Of a stretch of 64,000 nt of DNA, positions 45,838-55,493 are shown one piece after another (positions within the stretch are counted from its first letter, which is position 1; each line of letters begins with the position of its first letter). A program made the translations under genes and the position numbers. The notes below the pieces were generated by a model. It did no database searches. It was not told the DNA's origin and was given only the letters and a program-made list of their open reading frames with translations. This stretch comes from Candidatus Deferrimicrobiaceae bacterium. GTDB taxonomy: Bacteria > Desulfobacterota > Deferrimicrobia > Deferrimicrobiales > Deferrimicrobiaceae. The DNA lies in assembly GCA_036504035.1 (NCBI GenBank), contig DASXVV010000002.1, positions 1 through 64,000 of the forward strand, read 5' to 3'.

Positions 45838-46182
45838 TCATCCTCCGACGCGCTTGAACGCGCTGCGATAAAAGCAGGTCCGCTCGCCCGTGTGGCACGC
45901 GGCGCCCTGCTGGCGAACCCGGTAAAGGAGCGTGTCGACGTCGCAGTCGTACAACACCTCGTCGACGTCCTGGAAGTGACCCGAGGTGAGCCCCTTCTCC
46001 CACAGCTCCTTGCGGGAGCGGCTCCAGTAGGTGGCGTGCTGCGTCTTGTAGGTGTTCCGGATCGCCTCGGCGTTCGCCCACGCCACCATCAGCACCGCGT
46101 TGTCGGACACGTCCTGCGTCACCACGGGCACCAGTCCCCGATCGTCGAACTTCACCAAGGCAATCAATTCTTCGGCCGTCAT
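45838..46182 (-). CDS. hisI: Phosphoribosyl-AMP cyclohydrolase
   Basis: A 114-residue zinc enzyme opening the purine ring of PR-AMP (histidine step 3). Marks: [33 protein letters not shown], the metal site [26 protein letters not shown]. The PR-ATP pyrophosphatase (HisE) domain that is often fused is absent. ATG 46182 has a GGAG/GGGGAT ribosome site. Confidence 0.95.
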   Translation of the reverse strand: MTAEELIALVKFDDRGLVPVVTQDVSDNAVLMVAWANAEAIRNTYKTQHATYWSRSRKELWEKGLTSGHFQDVDEVLYDCDVDTLLYRVRQQGAACHTGERTCFYRSAFKRVGG

Positions 46183-46214
46183 ATCCCCTTCTCCTGTTTT
46201 CTTCTTCGTTTGTG

Positions 46215-46997
46215 CTACCGTTTTACCGGCCGGGGCCGGACCGGAATGCCGCGGTCCCGCAGGAAATCGCGTGCCTGCCCGACCGTAAATTCGCCGTAGT
46301 GGAAGATCGACGCCGCGAGCACGGCATCGGCGCCGCCCTCGGTCAGGCCGTCGGCCAGGTGCTCGAGGCTGCCCACGCCGCCCGACGCGATGACCGGGAT
46401 GCCCACCCGGTCGGAGATCGCCCGCGTCAGCGGCAGGTCGTAGCCGTCGCGCGTGCCGTCGCGGTCCATGCTCGTCAAGAGGATCTCGCCCGACCCGTAT
46501 TCTTCCATGCGCGCCGCCCATTCGACCGCGTCGATGCCCGTGGCCTTCCGGCCGCCGTGGGTGTAGACCTCCCACTTGCCCGGGTTACCCGGAACCGCGC
46601 GGGCGTCGATGGCGACGACGGTGCACTGGCTGCCGAACCGCTCGGCCGCCTCGCGCACGAATTCGGGGCGGAACACCGCCGCCGTGTTGATCGACACCTT
46701 GTCGGCGCCCGCCTTGAGCAGCGCGCGGATATCGTCGACGGTGCGGACGCCGCCGCCGACCGTGAGCGGCATGAACACCTGCTCGGCCGTGCGGGAGACG
46801 ACGTCGAGAATCGTGTCGCGCTGCTCGTGCGACGCGGTAATGTCGAGGAACACCAGCTCGTCGGCTTCCTCGCGGTCGTAACGCCGCGCCACCTCGACCG
46901 GGTCGCCCGCGTCCTTGAGGTCGAGGAACTTGACCCCCTTGACGACGCGGCCGCCGGCGACGTCGAGGCAGGGGATGATGCGGCGCGCGAGCGTCAC
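46215..46997 (-). CDS. hisF: Imidazole glycerol phosphate synthase cyclase subunit
   Basis: A 260-residue TIM barrel converting PRFAR plus ammonia (from HisH) to IGP and AICAR. It has [19 protein letters not shown] with the catalytic Asp, [43 protein letters not shown] with the second catalytic Asp, and [12 protein letters not shown]. It starts with GTG 46997 overlapping the hisA stop (GTGA). Confidence 0.97.
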   Translation of the reverse strand: MTLARRIIPCLDVAGGRVVKGVKFLDLKDAGDPVEVARRYDREEADELVFLDITASHEQRDTILDVVSRTAEQVFMPLTVGGGVRTVDDIRALLKAGADKVSINTAAVFRPEFVREAAERFGSQCTVVAIDARAVPGNPGKWEVYTHGGRKATGIDAVEWAARMEEYGSGEILLTSMDRDGTRDGYDLPLTRAISDRVGIPVIASGGVGSLEHLADGLTEGGADAVLAASIFHYGEFTVGQARDFLRDRGIPVRPRPVKR

Positions 46998-47725
46998 CTC
47001 AGCTCCAGCTCGAGTGCGGAGGCGAGGTCGACCGAGCCGTCGTAGATCGCCCGGCCGATGATGACCGCGTTCACGCCTTCGTCGGACATGGCCGCCAGTT
47101 TCTCGACGTCGGACAGCGTGGTCACGCCGCCCGATGCGACGACGGGCGTGGACAACCCCTTCGCGAAGGCGCGGATGCTGTCGAAGTTGGGGCCGGACAT
47201 CATGCCGTCGCGGGAAATATCGGTGTAGATGAACGCCGAGACGCCGCCCTTTTCCATGGTGCGCGCGAGGTCGACCGCCTGGACTCCGGTCACCTCGACC
47301 CAGCCGCGGATGGCCACCGCGCCGTTCTTCGCGTCGATGCCCGCCGCCACCTTGCCGGGATAGGCCTTGGTGATGCGCGACACCTCTTCGGGATCGCGGA
47401 TGATCGAGGTGCCGAGCACGATGCGGGAGACGCCGCCGCCGAGGTAGCGCGAGGCGGTGTCATAATTGCGGATGCCGCCGCCGACCTCGATCCCGACGTC
47501 GACCGAGGTGGCGATGCGCAGGATGGCCTCCATGTTTTCGGGCTTGCCCGAGAAGGCGCCGTCGAGATCGACCACGTGGATGAGGCTCGCCCCCGCCTCG
47601 GCGAACCGGCGCGCCACGGCCAGCGGGGAGTCGTCGAACACGGTGACGTCCTCGGCGCGCCCCTGCCGAAGCCGGACCGCCTTGCCGCCCTGGATATCGA
47701 TCGCCGGAATAACCTGGAACTTCAT
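46994..47725 (-). CDS. hisA: Phosphoribosylformimino-5-aminoimidazole carboxamide ribotide isomerase
   Basis: A 243-residue TIM barrel, [22 protein letters not shown] at the start with catalytic Asp, [50 protein letters not shown] and [16 protein letters not shown]. It converts ProFAR to PRFAR. The start ATG 47725 has GAAGAAG next to it and lies five bases after hisH. Confidence 0.97.
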   Translation of the reverse strand: MKFQVIPAIDIQGGKAVRLRQGRAEDVTVFDDSPLAVARRFAEAGASLIHVVDLDGAFSGKPENMEAILRIATSVDVGIEVGGGIRNYDTASRYLGGGVSRIVLGTSIIRDPEEVSRITKAYPGKVAAGIDAKNGAVAIRGWVEVTGVQAVDLARTMEKGGVSAFIYTDISRDGMMSGPNFDSIRAFAKGLSTPVVASGGVTTLSDVEKLAAMSDEGVNAVIIGRAIYDGSVDLASALELELR

Positions 47726-47730
47726 CTTCT

Positions 47731-48399
47731 TCACCCTGCCTCGCGGGACAGTCGCCCGAAATTGGAGAGGAGCCGCAAGCCCGCGGACTGGCTCTTCTCG
47801 GGGTGGAACTGGACGGCCAGCCGGTTGCCCGTGGCCACCGCAGCCGTGAACGGGATCCCGTAGGACGACCGCGCGGCCACGACCGCAGAATCGGCGGGGT
47901 CCACGTAGTAGGAGTGCACGAAATAGAAATAGCTGCCCGAGGGAATGCCGTCGAGCACCGGGTGATCCTTGACCACGTCGATCCGGTTCCAGCCCATATG
48001 CGGGATCTTGAGCTTGCGCTCGCCGCCGCCCGGGCGCGGTTCGGTCATGCCGGCGGGAAAGCGCACGACCCTCCCCGGCAGGAAACCGATCCCTTCGTGC
48101 CGGCCGAACTCCTCGCTCTCGGTGAACAAAAGTTGCAGCCCCAGGCAGATGCCCAGGAACGGCCGGTCGGACGCGAGGTAATCGGCCAGGAACGGCAGGA
48201 GCCCCCCCTGGCGGAGGTTGTCCATGCAGTCGCGGAACGCGCCGACGCCCGGCAGCACGACGCCGCGGCAGCCGGAGAGCACGGAAGGATCGCCGGTGAC
48301 GACGACGGGAAAGCCGACCGACTCGAGCGCCTTGCCGACGCTGCGCAGGTTGCCCATGCCGTAGTCGACGACCCCGATCGCGTCGCGCCGAAGCGTCAA
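47731..48399 (-). CDS. hisH: Imidazole glycerol phosphate synthase glutaminase subunit
   Basis: A 222-residue class I glutamine amidotransferase. The nucleophile is in PFLGICLGLQLLF, and the His-Glu pair in LAVQFHPEKSQSAG; it also has VVDYGMGNLRSVGKAL and VLPGVGAFRDCM. It supplies ammonia to HisF. The start is TTG 48399, whose bases overlap the hisB TGA, with GGGAG seven bases upstream. Confidence 0.96.
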   Translation of the reverse strand: MTLRRDAIGVVDYGMGNLRSVGKALESVGFPVVVTGDPSVLSGCRGVVLPGVGAFRDCMDNLRQGGLLPFLADYLASDRPFLGICLGLQLLFTESEEFGRHEGIGFLPGRVVRFPAGMTEPRPGGGERKLKIPHMGWNRIDVVKDHPVLDGIPSGSYFYFVHSYYVDPADSAVVAARSSYGIPFTAAVATGNRLAVQFHPEKSQSAGLRLLSNFGRLSREAG

Positions 48400-48995
48400 G
48401 CAAGCACTCCCTTGGTGGACATCACGCCTTTGATGCGCGGATCGATCCGGACCGCGTCGGACATCGCCCGGCCGAGCGCCTTGAAGACGGCTTCGACCGT
48501 GTGGTGCGCGTTGGAACCGTAGGGCACGTTGACATGGAGGCAAACGCCCGACGACTGGGAGAAGGCACGCATGAACTCCTCGACCAGCTCGACGTCGAAC
48601 GTCCCGACTTTCTCGGGCGCGAGCGGACAGTTGTAGACGAGATGCGGCCGAGCAGAGATGTCGACCGTCACGTTGGCCAGCGCCTCGATCATGGGGACGC
48701 TCGAGAATCCGTAGCGCGCGATGCCCGCCAGGTCGCCCAGCGCCCGCTTGAAGGCCTCGCCCAGGCAGATGCCGACATCCTCGACCAGATGGTGGTAGTC
48801 GACATCCGTGTCGCCGGTCGCCCTGATCGTCAGGCCGAACAACCCGTGCCGCGTGAACAGCGTGAGCATGTGGTCGAGGAAGGGAACGGTCGTGGCGATC
48901 TCGCCGTCTCCGGTGCCGTCGAGCCGCAAGGCCACCGAGATGTCGGTCTCTTTCGTCTTGCGTTCGAAGCGGGCTTCCCGCGGCATGGGCGTCAC
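48396..48995 (-). CDS. hisB: Imidazoleglycerol-phosphate dehydratase
   Basis: A 199-residue monofunctional dehydratase (no fused phosphatase). It has ERKTKETDISVALRLDGTG, PFLDHMLTLFTRHGLFGLTI, DYHHLVEDVGICLGEA, and HVNVPYGSNAHHTVEAVFKALGRA, the manganese-binding histidine motifs. GTG 48995 is chosen because GAGGAGG is seven bases upstream and it overlaps the hisD stop (GTGA); ATG 48986 is an alternative. Confidence 0.96.
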   Translation of the reverse strand: MTPMPREARFERKTKETDISVALRLDGTGDGEIATTVPFLDHMLTLFTRHGLFGLTIRATGDTDVDYHHLVEDVGICLGEAFKRALGDLAGIARYGFSSVPMIEALANVTVDISARPHLVYNCPLAPEKVGTFDVELVEEFMRAFSQSSGVCLHVNVPYGSNAHHTVEAVFKALGRAMSDAVRIDPRIKGVMSTKGVLA

Positions 48996-50284
48996 CTGTT
49001 TTCCTCCTCGACCCGTACCCGGACGGCCTGCGCGTGCGCGGCCAGGCCTTCGCGCTCGGCGAGCCGGATGACGTGCGGTGCATCTTTTTGCAGCGAGCGA
49101 ATCCCGTATGATACCACGTTGGTTCTCTTGAGGAAGTCGGCCACGCCCAGCGGCGACGAGAAGCGCGCGGCGCCCCCCGTGGGCAGCGTATGGTTGATGC
49201 CGGCGATGTAGTCGCCGACGGCGACGGGGCTGTAGCTGCCCAGGAATGCCGTGCCCGCGTTCCGGATGCCGGCCAGCGTCTCGGCGGGCCTGGCGGTCAT
49301 GATCGCCAGGTGCTCGGGCGCCAGCCGGTTGACGACGTCGATCCCCTCGGCCGCGTCCTTCACGAGGAAGCCGGCCGCGCGGTCGAGCGACGCGGCGAGG
49401 ATCTCTTTCCGGGGAAGCTTCGGCGCCTGACGCGCGACCTCGGCATCGACCGCCTTCGCCAGCGCGGCGGAATCGGTGACCAGCACCACGAAGGCGTCCT
49501 CGTCGTGCTCGGCCTGCGAGAGCAGGTCGGCCGCCGCGTAGACGGGGCTTGCCGTCTCGTCGGCCAGCACCACGAGCTCGCTCGGACCCGCCAGCATGTC
49601 GATGCCGACCGTGCCGTAGACCTGCCGCTTGGCCTCGGTGACGTAAGCGTTGCCCGGCCCGACGATCACGTCGACCCTGGGAACGGACTTCGTGCCGAAC
49701 GCCATCGCGGCGATCGCCTGCGCGCCGCCGATCCGGTAGACCGACGAGACGCCCGCGACCCGGGCGGCCGCCAGCACGACGTCGGGAAGCTCGCCGCCGG
49801 GCGCGGAACAGGCCGCGATCACCTCGGGCACCCCCGCGACGCGGGCGGGAATCGCATTCATCAGCAGCGTCGACGGGTACGCCGCCTTGCCGCCCGGAAC
49901 GTAGACGCCCGCGCGGGCGACCGGCGAGACGCGCTGGCCGATCTGCGCGCCGGGCATGCGCACCTCGTATCCCTGCTGGAGCTGCTTCCGGTGGAATGCC
50001 TCGATGCGGGCGGCGGCCAGCTCGAGCGACGCACGCAGGTCGGCGGGCGTCCGCTTCCAGGCGGCCTCGATCTCTTTCGCCGATACGGCGAACCCCTTCT
50101 TCCCCGGGTCGAAGCGGTCGAACCGCTTCGTGAAGTCGGCCAGCGCCGCATCGCCCTCGGCGCGGATGCGCGCGATCACGTCGGCCACGACGGGCGCCAC
50201 CTTCGCGGCGTCGGTCGCCCCCCGGATCTCCGCGGCCGCCAGGGCCTTGCGGAATGCGGTCGTGCCCGTCTTCACCCAACGCAA
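48992..50284 (-). CDS. hisD: Histidinol dehydrogenase
   Basis: A 430-residue zinc enzyme oxidising histidinol to histidine in two NAD-dependent steps. It shows PVARAGVYVPGGKAAYPSTLLMNAIPA, GVSSVYRIGGAQAIAAMAFGT, VIVGPGNAYVTEAKRQVYGTVGIDMLAGPSE, SQAEHDEDAFVVLVT, LAPEHLAI and NAGTAFLGSYSPVAVGDY. It starts with TTG 50284, preceded by AAGGAGG at six bases. hisG, which usually sits between murA and hisD in Geobacter-type clusters, is not here. Confidence 0.97.
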   Translation of the reverse strand: MRWVKTGTTAFRKALAAAEIRGATDAAKVAPVVADVIARIRAEGDAALADFTKRFDRFDPGKKGFAVSAKEIEAAWKRTPADLRASLELAAARIEAFHRKQLQQGYEVRMPGAQIGQRVSPVARAGVYVPGGKAAYPSTLLMNAIPARVAGVPEVIAACSAPGGELPDVVLAAARVAGVSSVYRIGGAQAIAAMAFGTKSVPRVDVIVGPGNAYVTEAKRQVYGTVGIDMLAGPSELVVLADETASPVYAAADLLSQAEHDEDAFVVLVTDSAALAKAVDAEVARQAPKLPRKEILAASLDRAAGFLVKDAAEGIDVVNRLAPEHLAIMTARPAETLAGIRNAGTAFLGSYSPVAVGDYIAGINHTLPTGGAARFSSPLGVADFLKRTNVVSYGIRSLQKDAPHVIRLAEREGLAAHAQAVRVRVEEENR

Positions 50285-50303
50285 GGGAATCCTCCTTCGA
50301 TCA

Positions 50304-51575
50304 CTATTCTTGGACCCGGAGAATCCGGGCGCCGAGCGCGGAAAGCTTGTCTTCGAGCTTCTCGTAGCCGCGGTCGAGATGGTAGATGCGCAGCACCTCG
50401 GTCTTTCCTGCCGCCGCGAGGCCGGCCAGGACGAGCGAGGCGGACGCGCGCAGGTCGGTCGCCATCAGCGGGGCGCCCGAGAGCTTCGAGACTCCCTTGA
50501 TCGCCGCAGTGTTGCCGGAGACGTCGATCTGGGCCCCCATGCGCCGGAGCTCGGCGACGTGCATGAAGCGGTTCTCGAAGATCGTCTCGCTCATGATGCT
50601 GAAGCCGTCGCCCAGGCACATGTAGGCCATGAACTGCGCCTGCATGTCGGTGGGGAAGCCCGGGTAGGGCGCGGTCTTGATGTTGACGGATCGGATCGGC
50701 CCGCTGCGGCGAACCCGGATGCCGCCCGGCACGACCGTGATGTCGGCGCCGCTCTGCGCCATCTTCTCGAGCAGGGCGTCCATCGTGGCGGGGTCGGCCC
50801 CCTCGGCCAGCACGTCGCCGCCGGTGATCGCCCCGGCCAGCAACAGCGTGCCCGCCTCGATCCGGTCGGCCATGACCTCGTAGCGGCAGCCGTGCAGCGC
50901 TTCGACGCCGCGGACGACGATCTCCTCGGTGCCTTCCCCCTCGATGTCGGCGCCCATCGCCCGGAGCATCCGGACGAGGTCGATCACCTCGGGCTCGCGC
51001 GCGCTGTTCTTGAGCACGGTCGTCCCCTCGGCGAGCGCGGCCGCCATCAGCAGGTTCTCGGTGCCGGTGACCGTGCACATGTCGAACCAGACCGGAGCGC
51101 CCTTGAGCCTTCCGACCGCCGCCTCGATGTACCCTTCGGCGAGCGCGGTGATCGCGCCGAGCGCCTCGAGTCCCTTGAGGTGCTGGTCGATGGGGCGGGC
51201 CCCGATCGCGCAGCCGCCCGGCATCGAGATGCGGGCGCGGCCGTGGCGTGCCAGCAGCGGCCCCAGCACGAGAACCGAGGCCCGCATCGTCTTGACGAGG
51301 TCGTAAGGCGCCTCGGCGCGGGTGACCGTCGTGCCGTCGATCCGGAGCGTCTCGCGGCCGTCGGCGTCGGGGGGGAGCCATTCGACGGTGGCCCCCATCG
51401 TGGCGAGCAGCTTGCCGAAGGTGTTGATGTCGCGCAGGCGCGGGATGCCGAAGATGTCGACCGGCCCGTCGGCCAGGAGCGCCGCGGCCATGATCGGCAG
51501 CGCCGCATTCTTGGCGCCCGAGACGCGCACCGTGCCGTGAAGCGGCGTTCCGCCCTGGATCTGGAAGATGTCCAG
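50304..51575 (-). CDS. murA: UDP-N-acetylglucosamine 1-carboxyvinyltransferase
   Basis: A 423-residue enolpyruvyl transferase committing UDP-GlcNAc to peptidoglycan. It has [19 protein letters not shown], and the active-site loop carries Cys in [22 protein letters not shown] (the fosfomycin-target Cys), then [14 protein letters not shown] and [15 protein letters not shown]. The start appears to be CTG at 51575: AAGGAG lies seven bases upstream and the canonical opening [23 protein letters not shown] follows. No ATG, GTG or TTG in frame would retain it, and GTG 51530 loses 15 conserved residues. Confidence 0.95.
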   Translation of the reverse strand: MDIFQIQGGTPLHGTVRVSGAKNAALPIMAAALLADGPVDIFGIPRLRDINTFGKLLATMGATVEWLPPDADGRETLRIDGTTVTRAEAPYDLVKTMRASVLVLGPLLARHGRARISMPGGCAIGARPIDQHLKGLEALGAITALAEGYIEAAVGRLKGAPVWFDMCTVTGTENLLMAAALAEGTTVLKNSAREPEVIDLVRMLRAMGADIEGEGTEEIVVRGVEALHGCRYEVMADRIEAGTLLLAGAITGGDVLAEGADPATMDALLEKMAQSGADITVVPGGIRVRRSGPIRSVNIKTAPYPGFPTDMQAQFMAYMCLGDGFSIMSETIFENRFMHVAELRRMGAQIDVSGNTAAIKGVSKLSGAPLMATDLRASASLVLAGLAAAGKTEVLRIYHLDRGYEKLEDKLSALGARILRVQE

Positions 51576-51588
51576 CGTGTGGCTCCTT

Positions 51589-52437
51589 TTACAGGTCGTT
51601 GCGCCAGCCGGCGATGCGGTCGCGCCCGGCCAGATCTTTCAGGACAGCGAGGAAGCGCAGCGTGCCCGACGGGAGCCGGGACACCGCCTTGCCCTGCCGC
51701 TCCCCGATCTCGCACCACAGTTCGCCGCCGGGCCGGAGGTGGCGTCCCCCTTCGGAAACCAGTCGCCGAAGCATGTCGAGGCCGTCTGCCCCCGAGAAGA
51801 GCGCCGGTTCCGGCTCGAAGCCGAGGACCTCGCGCGGAAGCGTTTCCCGTTCGATTTCGGCAACGTACGGGGGATTCGACACCACTAGATCAAAAGCGCC
51901 CGCGCATTTCAAGGCGCAAAATCCGTCGGAGGCGACGAACGCCACCCGGTCGGCGACGCGATGCCGGCGCGCGTTCTCGTGCGCGACCCGCAACGCTCCC
52001 GCCGAAACGTCGGTCGCGACCGCCTTCAAGCTGGGCAATTCGGCGGCCAGCGTCACGGCGATCGCCCCGCTGCCCGTGCCCACATCGAGGATGCGCCCGC
52101 GCTCGCGGCCGGCGGCCTTGAGCGTCGCGATCGACCGTTCGACGAGCCCCTCGGTCTCGGGACGGGGTATGAGCGTGTCGCGCGTGAGGAGGAACTCGCG
52201 GCCGTAGAACTCCCACGCGCCCAGGATGTATTGCACCGGCTCGCCGGCGATCCGGCGGGCGAGCCACCCGTCGAGCCGCGCCTCGAGCTCGCGGACTTCC
52301 CGCGCGCCTTCGAGGCGCAGACGCGACCGGGGAATGTTCGCCGCGGCGGCGACGAGGATCTCGGCCTCGTGCGGCGCATCGATCCCCGCCCCGGCCAGCG
52401 CGCGGGAAAAGCGCTCGAGCGCTTCCGAGAGCGTCAG
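51589..52437 (-). CDS. prmC: Release factor glutamine methyltransferase
   Basis: A 282-residue SAM methyltransferase that modifies the GGQ glutamine of release factors, encoded next to its substrate prfA. Helical N-domain ([19 protein letters not shown]), [34 protein letters not shown] site [16 protein letters not shown], and the catalytic NPPYVAE. The start seems to be CTG 52437, overlapping the prfA TGA (CTGA), with AGGGGA about eight bases upstream; no ATG, GTG or TTG is available nearby in frame. Confidence 0.93.
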   Translation of the reverse strand: MTLSEALERFSRALAGAGIDAPHEAEILVAAAANIPRSRLRLEGAREVRELEARLDGWLARRIAGEPVQYILGAWEFYGREFLLTRDTLIPRPETEGLVERSIATLKAAGRERGRILDVGTGSGAIAVTLAAELPSLKAVATDVSAGALRVAHENARRHRVADRVAFVASDGFCALKCAGAFDLVVSNPPYVAEIERETLPREVLGFEPEPALFSGADGLDMLRRLVSEGGRHLRPGGELWCEIGERQGKAVSRLPSGTLRFLAVLKDLAGRDRIAGWRNDL

Positions 52438-53507
52438 TCCTGGGTCCCCTGCTTCAGCGCATCCATCTGCATCTGTGCGATGAGCGCCTCGATGAACGGT
52501 TCGAGCCCGCCTTCCATGACCGCGGGCAGGTTGTGCACGGTCAGCCCGATCCTGTGGTCGCTGACCCGGTTCTGCGGGAAGTTGTAGGTGCGGATCCGCT
52601 CGCTGCGGTCGCCCGTGCCGACCTGCGACTTGCGCATGTCGGCGCGTTCGGCGGCGGCCTTGGCCTGCTCCTGGTCGAGCAGGCGCGACCGCAGGATCTT
52701 CATGGCCTTGTTCTTGTTCTTGAGCTGCGATTTCTCGTCCTGGCACTGCACGACGAGACCGCTCGGGATGTGGGTTATGCGGCATGCCGAGTCGGTCGTG
52801 TTGACGCTCTGGCCACCCGGGCCCGAGGAGCGGAACACGTCGATGCGAAGGTCGTCCGGATTCAGCTGGACGTCGACCTCCTCGGCCTCGGGGATGACCG
52901 CGACGGTGATGGTGGAAGTGTGGATGCGCCCGCTCGTCTCGGTGGCCGGCACGCGCTGGACGCGGTGTACGCCGCTCTCGTACTTGAGGCGGCTGTAGGC
53001 GCCCTTCCCCTCGATCATCGCGATGACTTCCCGCAGGCCGCCGATCCCCGTGTCGTTGTGCGACAGGATCTCGACCTTCCAGCCGCGCGTTCCCGCGTAC
53101 ATCGAGTAGGCGCGGAACAACTCGGCGGCGAACAGCGCCGCCTCTTCGCCGCCCGCCCCGGCCCGGATCTCGATGAGGATGTTCTTGTCGTCGTTGGGGT
53201 CCTTCGGCAGCAGCAGGACGCGGATCTCGGCCTCGATCCGCTCGAGCTCGGCGGTCAGGCGCGCCACTTCCTCGCGCGCCATGGTGCGCATCTCGGGATC
53301 CTTCTCGGCGTTGAAAAGTTCCTTGTTCTCTTCGAGCTCCTTCTGGGCCTTGAGGTAATCGTCGTAGGCTGCGATCACCGGCCGCAGTTCGGACAGCTCG
53401 CGGCCGACGCGCTGCAGCTCGCGGTGGTTGCCGAGCACCGCAGGGTCGGATTGCTGCAGCTCGAGCTCGGGCAGCCGCGCACGGAGCGATTCAAGCTTGC
53501 TCCACAA
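52434..53507 (-). CDS. prfA: Peptide chain release factor 1
   Basis: A 357-residue class I release factor for UAA/UAG. It carries the GGQ motif in SSGPGGQSVNTTDSA, RVPATETSGRIHTSTITVAV with the PAT codon-recognition tripeptide region, and SERIRTYNFPQNRVSDHRIGLT. PAT (VPATE) marks RF1 rather than RF2. The start is TTG 53507 with GGAG eight bases upstream; it overlaps the end of the DUF1385 gene by 17 bases. Confidence 0.96.
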   Translation of the reverse strand: MWSKLESLRARLPELELQQSDPAVLGNHRELQRVGRELSELRPVIAAYDDYLKAQKELEENKELFNAEKDPEMRTMAREEVARLTAELERIEAEIRVLLLPKDPNDDKNILIEIRAGAGGEEAALFAAELFRAYSMYAGTRGWKVEILSHNDTGIGGLREVIAMIEGKGAYSRLKYESGVHRVQRVPATETSGRIHTSTITVAVIPEAEEVDVQLNPDDLRIDVFRSSGPGGQSVNTTDSACRITHIPSGLVVQCQDEKSQLKNKNKAMKILRSRLLDQEQAKAAAERADMRKSQVGTGDRSERIRTYNFPQNRVSDHRIGLTVHNLPAVMEGGLEPFIEALIAQMQMDALKQGTQD

Positions 53508-54486
53508 GGGACATCTCCTTTTCATCGGCTTCCGGCCGCGGCAGCACGCGGACAAAGGACGCGAGCGCCACCTCGATCTGGGAAAGGTCGGGCTCGCGCG
53601 TGGTCAGCCGCTGGAGCACCAGGCCGGGGGCGACCAGCGCCTTGAACATCGGAGAGTCGAGGTTGCGCGCCGTGAGCCGCAGCACCTCGTAAGAGATGCC
53701 GGCGACGACCGGCAGCAGGGCCAGTTTCATCGCCACCTTGACCACCTGCGGGCTGTCGTAGGGGATGAACGAAAAGACCACGATCCCGATCAGCATGACG
53801 AACAGGAGGAAGCTCGTGCCGCAGCGCGGGTGCAGCACCGAGTAGGCGCGCACCGCCTCGGGCGTCAGCTCGGCCTTGTGCTCGTAAGCGTTGACGACCT
53901 TGTGCTCGGCGCCGTGGTACTGGAATATGCGCCGGATGTCCTTCATGAACGAGATGCCCCCGACGTAGCCGACGAAGACGAGCACGCGGAGGAGACCGTC
54001 GATCAGGTTGAACGCGAGCGACCCGGAAAGCGTCGGCCACGTCCGCTGCATCAGCACGGTGAGGAAGTGGGGCAACAGGAAGAAGAGCCCGATGCCCATG
54101 GCCAGCGCGAGGCCCATGGCGCCCGCCATGGCCCACTTGTCTCCCGCGTCTTTCTTTTTCGGGCCCGGCGCGGGCGCCGCGATCCCCTTTTCCGCCGCCT
54201 CGGCCGCCTCGGCCGCCTCGGCGTCCTCGATGGCCTCGTCGGCCGAGAACTGGAGCGCCTTGTAGCCGATGACCAGCATCGCGGCCATCGTCACGACGCC
54301 GCGCACCAGCGGCATCTTCGACAAGCGCACGCGCAGCGCGCTCCCGTCGACGATATCGAAATCGCGGATACGGATCTCGCCGCTCGCCCGGCGCACGGCG
54401 ACCGAGAACATCTTCGGCCCCTTCATCATGACGCCTTCGATGACGGCCTGGCCGCCCAGCACCAGCTCTTTCGTTTCGGCAGGCAT
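53491..54486 (-). CDS. DUF1385 membrane protein (YqhQ-like)
   Basis: A 331-residue integral membrane protein of the DUF1385 family. N-terminal VLGGQAVIEGVMMKGPKMFSVAVR is the signature, followed by PLVRGVVTMAAMLVIGYKAL, an Ala/Glu-rich insertion (residues ~85-105, EAAEAAEAAEKG), four to five hydrophobic spans, and FQYHGAEHKVVNAYE, HPRCGTSFLL. Function is unknown; in many bacteria it sits beside prfA/rpmE as here. ATG 54486 has AAGGAT upstream. Confidence 0.9.
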   Translation of the reverse strand: MPAETKELVLGGQAVIEGVMMKGPKMFSVAVRRASGEIRIRDFDIVDGSALRVRLSKMPLVRGVVTMAAMLVIGYKALQFSADEAIEDAEAAEAAEAAEKGIAAPAPGPKKKDAGDKWAMAGAMGLALAMGIGLFFLLPHFLTVLMQRTWPTLSGSLAFNLIDGLLRVLVFVGYVGGISFMKDIRRIFQYHGAEHKVVNAYEHKAELTPEAVRAYSVLHPRCGTSFLLFVMLIGIVVFSFIPYDSPQVVKVAMKLALLPVVAGISYEVLRLTARNLDSPMFKALVAPGLVLQRLTTREPDLSQIEVALASFVRVLPRPEADEKEMSLVEQA

Positions 54487-54493
54487 TTGATCC

Positions 54494-55228
54494 TTATCCT
54501 TCCTTCGGTGCGCGCATCGATTTGAACTGTTTTCGGACCTCGACCGCCTGCTTGCAGGCAAACTCGCCTTCGGGACATTTGCCCCGCACGCATCCCGGCC
54601 CCGCGTTCTCGAACAGCAGCGGCGCCTGGGCGACCGCGAGCTCGAACATCCGCATGGCCGCCTCCCGGATCTCCCACTGGGCCCGGCGGCACAGCCGGAG
54701 GGCGAAGAAGTGGTGCAGCTCGCGGGCGTTCATCGTGACGATGATTTTCGTTTCGGAGGCGTTGGGCAGGACAAAGCGGGCGTCCTCGGCCGGGATTCCG
54801 CCCTCGACCAGCGTCGCATAGAGCGCGGCGCTCCGCTCCATGTGCTCGTGGAATAAGGCCGCGAGCCCGGCAGCGCCCTTTCTCTTTTTGCCGTCGTCCG
54901 ATTCCCCGATGGTCTCGGGCGTGACGTACCCGAAGTCGGCCGAGACGTACCGCTGGCTCTGCTGGGAATAGGAGGCGATCCGGTGCCGCACGAGCTGGTG
55001 CGACGCCGCGCGGGAGATTCCCTCGATGCCGAAGGTGAGGACGACGTGTTCGAGAACCGACGCGTGCCCCATGGACAGGACGCGCCGGACGAACGTACGG
55101 ATGTCTTTGGCCGAGATCTGTTCGCCCAGCTCGGCTATGGACGCGGGGGAATAGCACAAACGGGCCGCGAGTGCGACCAGCCGCTCGGGTTCCGGCGTGC
55201 AACGAAGCAGGACGACGCTAGCCCGCAT
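54494..55228 (-). CDS. thyX: FAD-dependent thymidylate synthase
   Basis: A 244-residue flavin-dependent thymidylate synthase using methylene-tetrahydrofolate as carbon donor and NADPH/FAD as reductant. The diagnostic ThyX motif is RHRIASYSQQSQRY. Also seen: LSMGHASVLEHVVLTF, and NARELHHFFALRLCRRAQWEIRE. Its C-terminus carries four Cys (CVRGKCPEGEFACK), which is common in short ThyX forms. It lies 37 bases after rpmE, in the rho operon. Confidence 0.96.
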   Translation of the reverse strand: MRASVVLLRCTPEPERLVALAARLCYSPASIAELGEQISAKDIRTFVRRVLSMGHASVLEHVVLTFGIEGISRAASHQLVRHRIASYSQQSQRYVSADFGYVTPETIGESDDGKKRKGAAGLAALFHEHMERSAALYATLVEGGIPAEDARFVLPNASETKIIVTMNARELHHFFALRLCRRAQWEIREAAMRMFELAVAQAPLLFENAGPGCVRGKCPEGEFACKQAVEVRKQFKSMRAPKEG

Positions 55229-55265
55229 TTCTCACCAGTTCCCTACTGCGTCGGCGGATACGGGA

Positions 55266-55466
55266 TCAGCCCTTTCCGTACTTCTTCTGGAACTTCTCGA
55301 TGCGGCCGGCGGTGTCGATCAGCTTCTGCTTGCCGGTGAAGAACGGGTGGCACTGCGAGCAGATGGCGACCTTGATCTCGTCGTTCACCGAGGTGCTTTC
55401 GAAGCTGTTCCCGCAGACGCACTTGACGACGGCGGGGATGTACTTGGGGTGGATGCCTTCCTTCAT
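55266..55466 (-). CDS. rpmE: Large ribosomal subunit protein bL31
   Basis: A 66-residue zinc-type L31: [51 protein letters not shown]. Cys residues at 16, 18, 36 and 39 make it the zinc-binding (C+) form. It lies 27 bases after rho in transcription order. Confidence 0.97.
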   Translation of the reverse strand: MKEGIHPKYIPAVVKCVCGNSFESTSVNDEIKVAICSQCHPFFTGKQKLIDTAGRIEKFQKKYGKG

Positions 55467-55493
55467 GACTCGTTTCTCTCCTCTTCCTGATGG

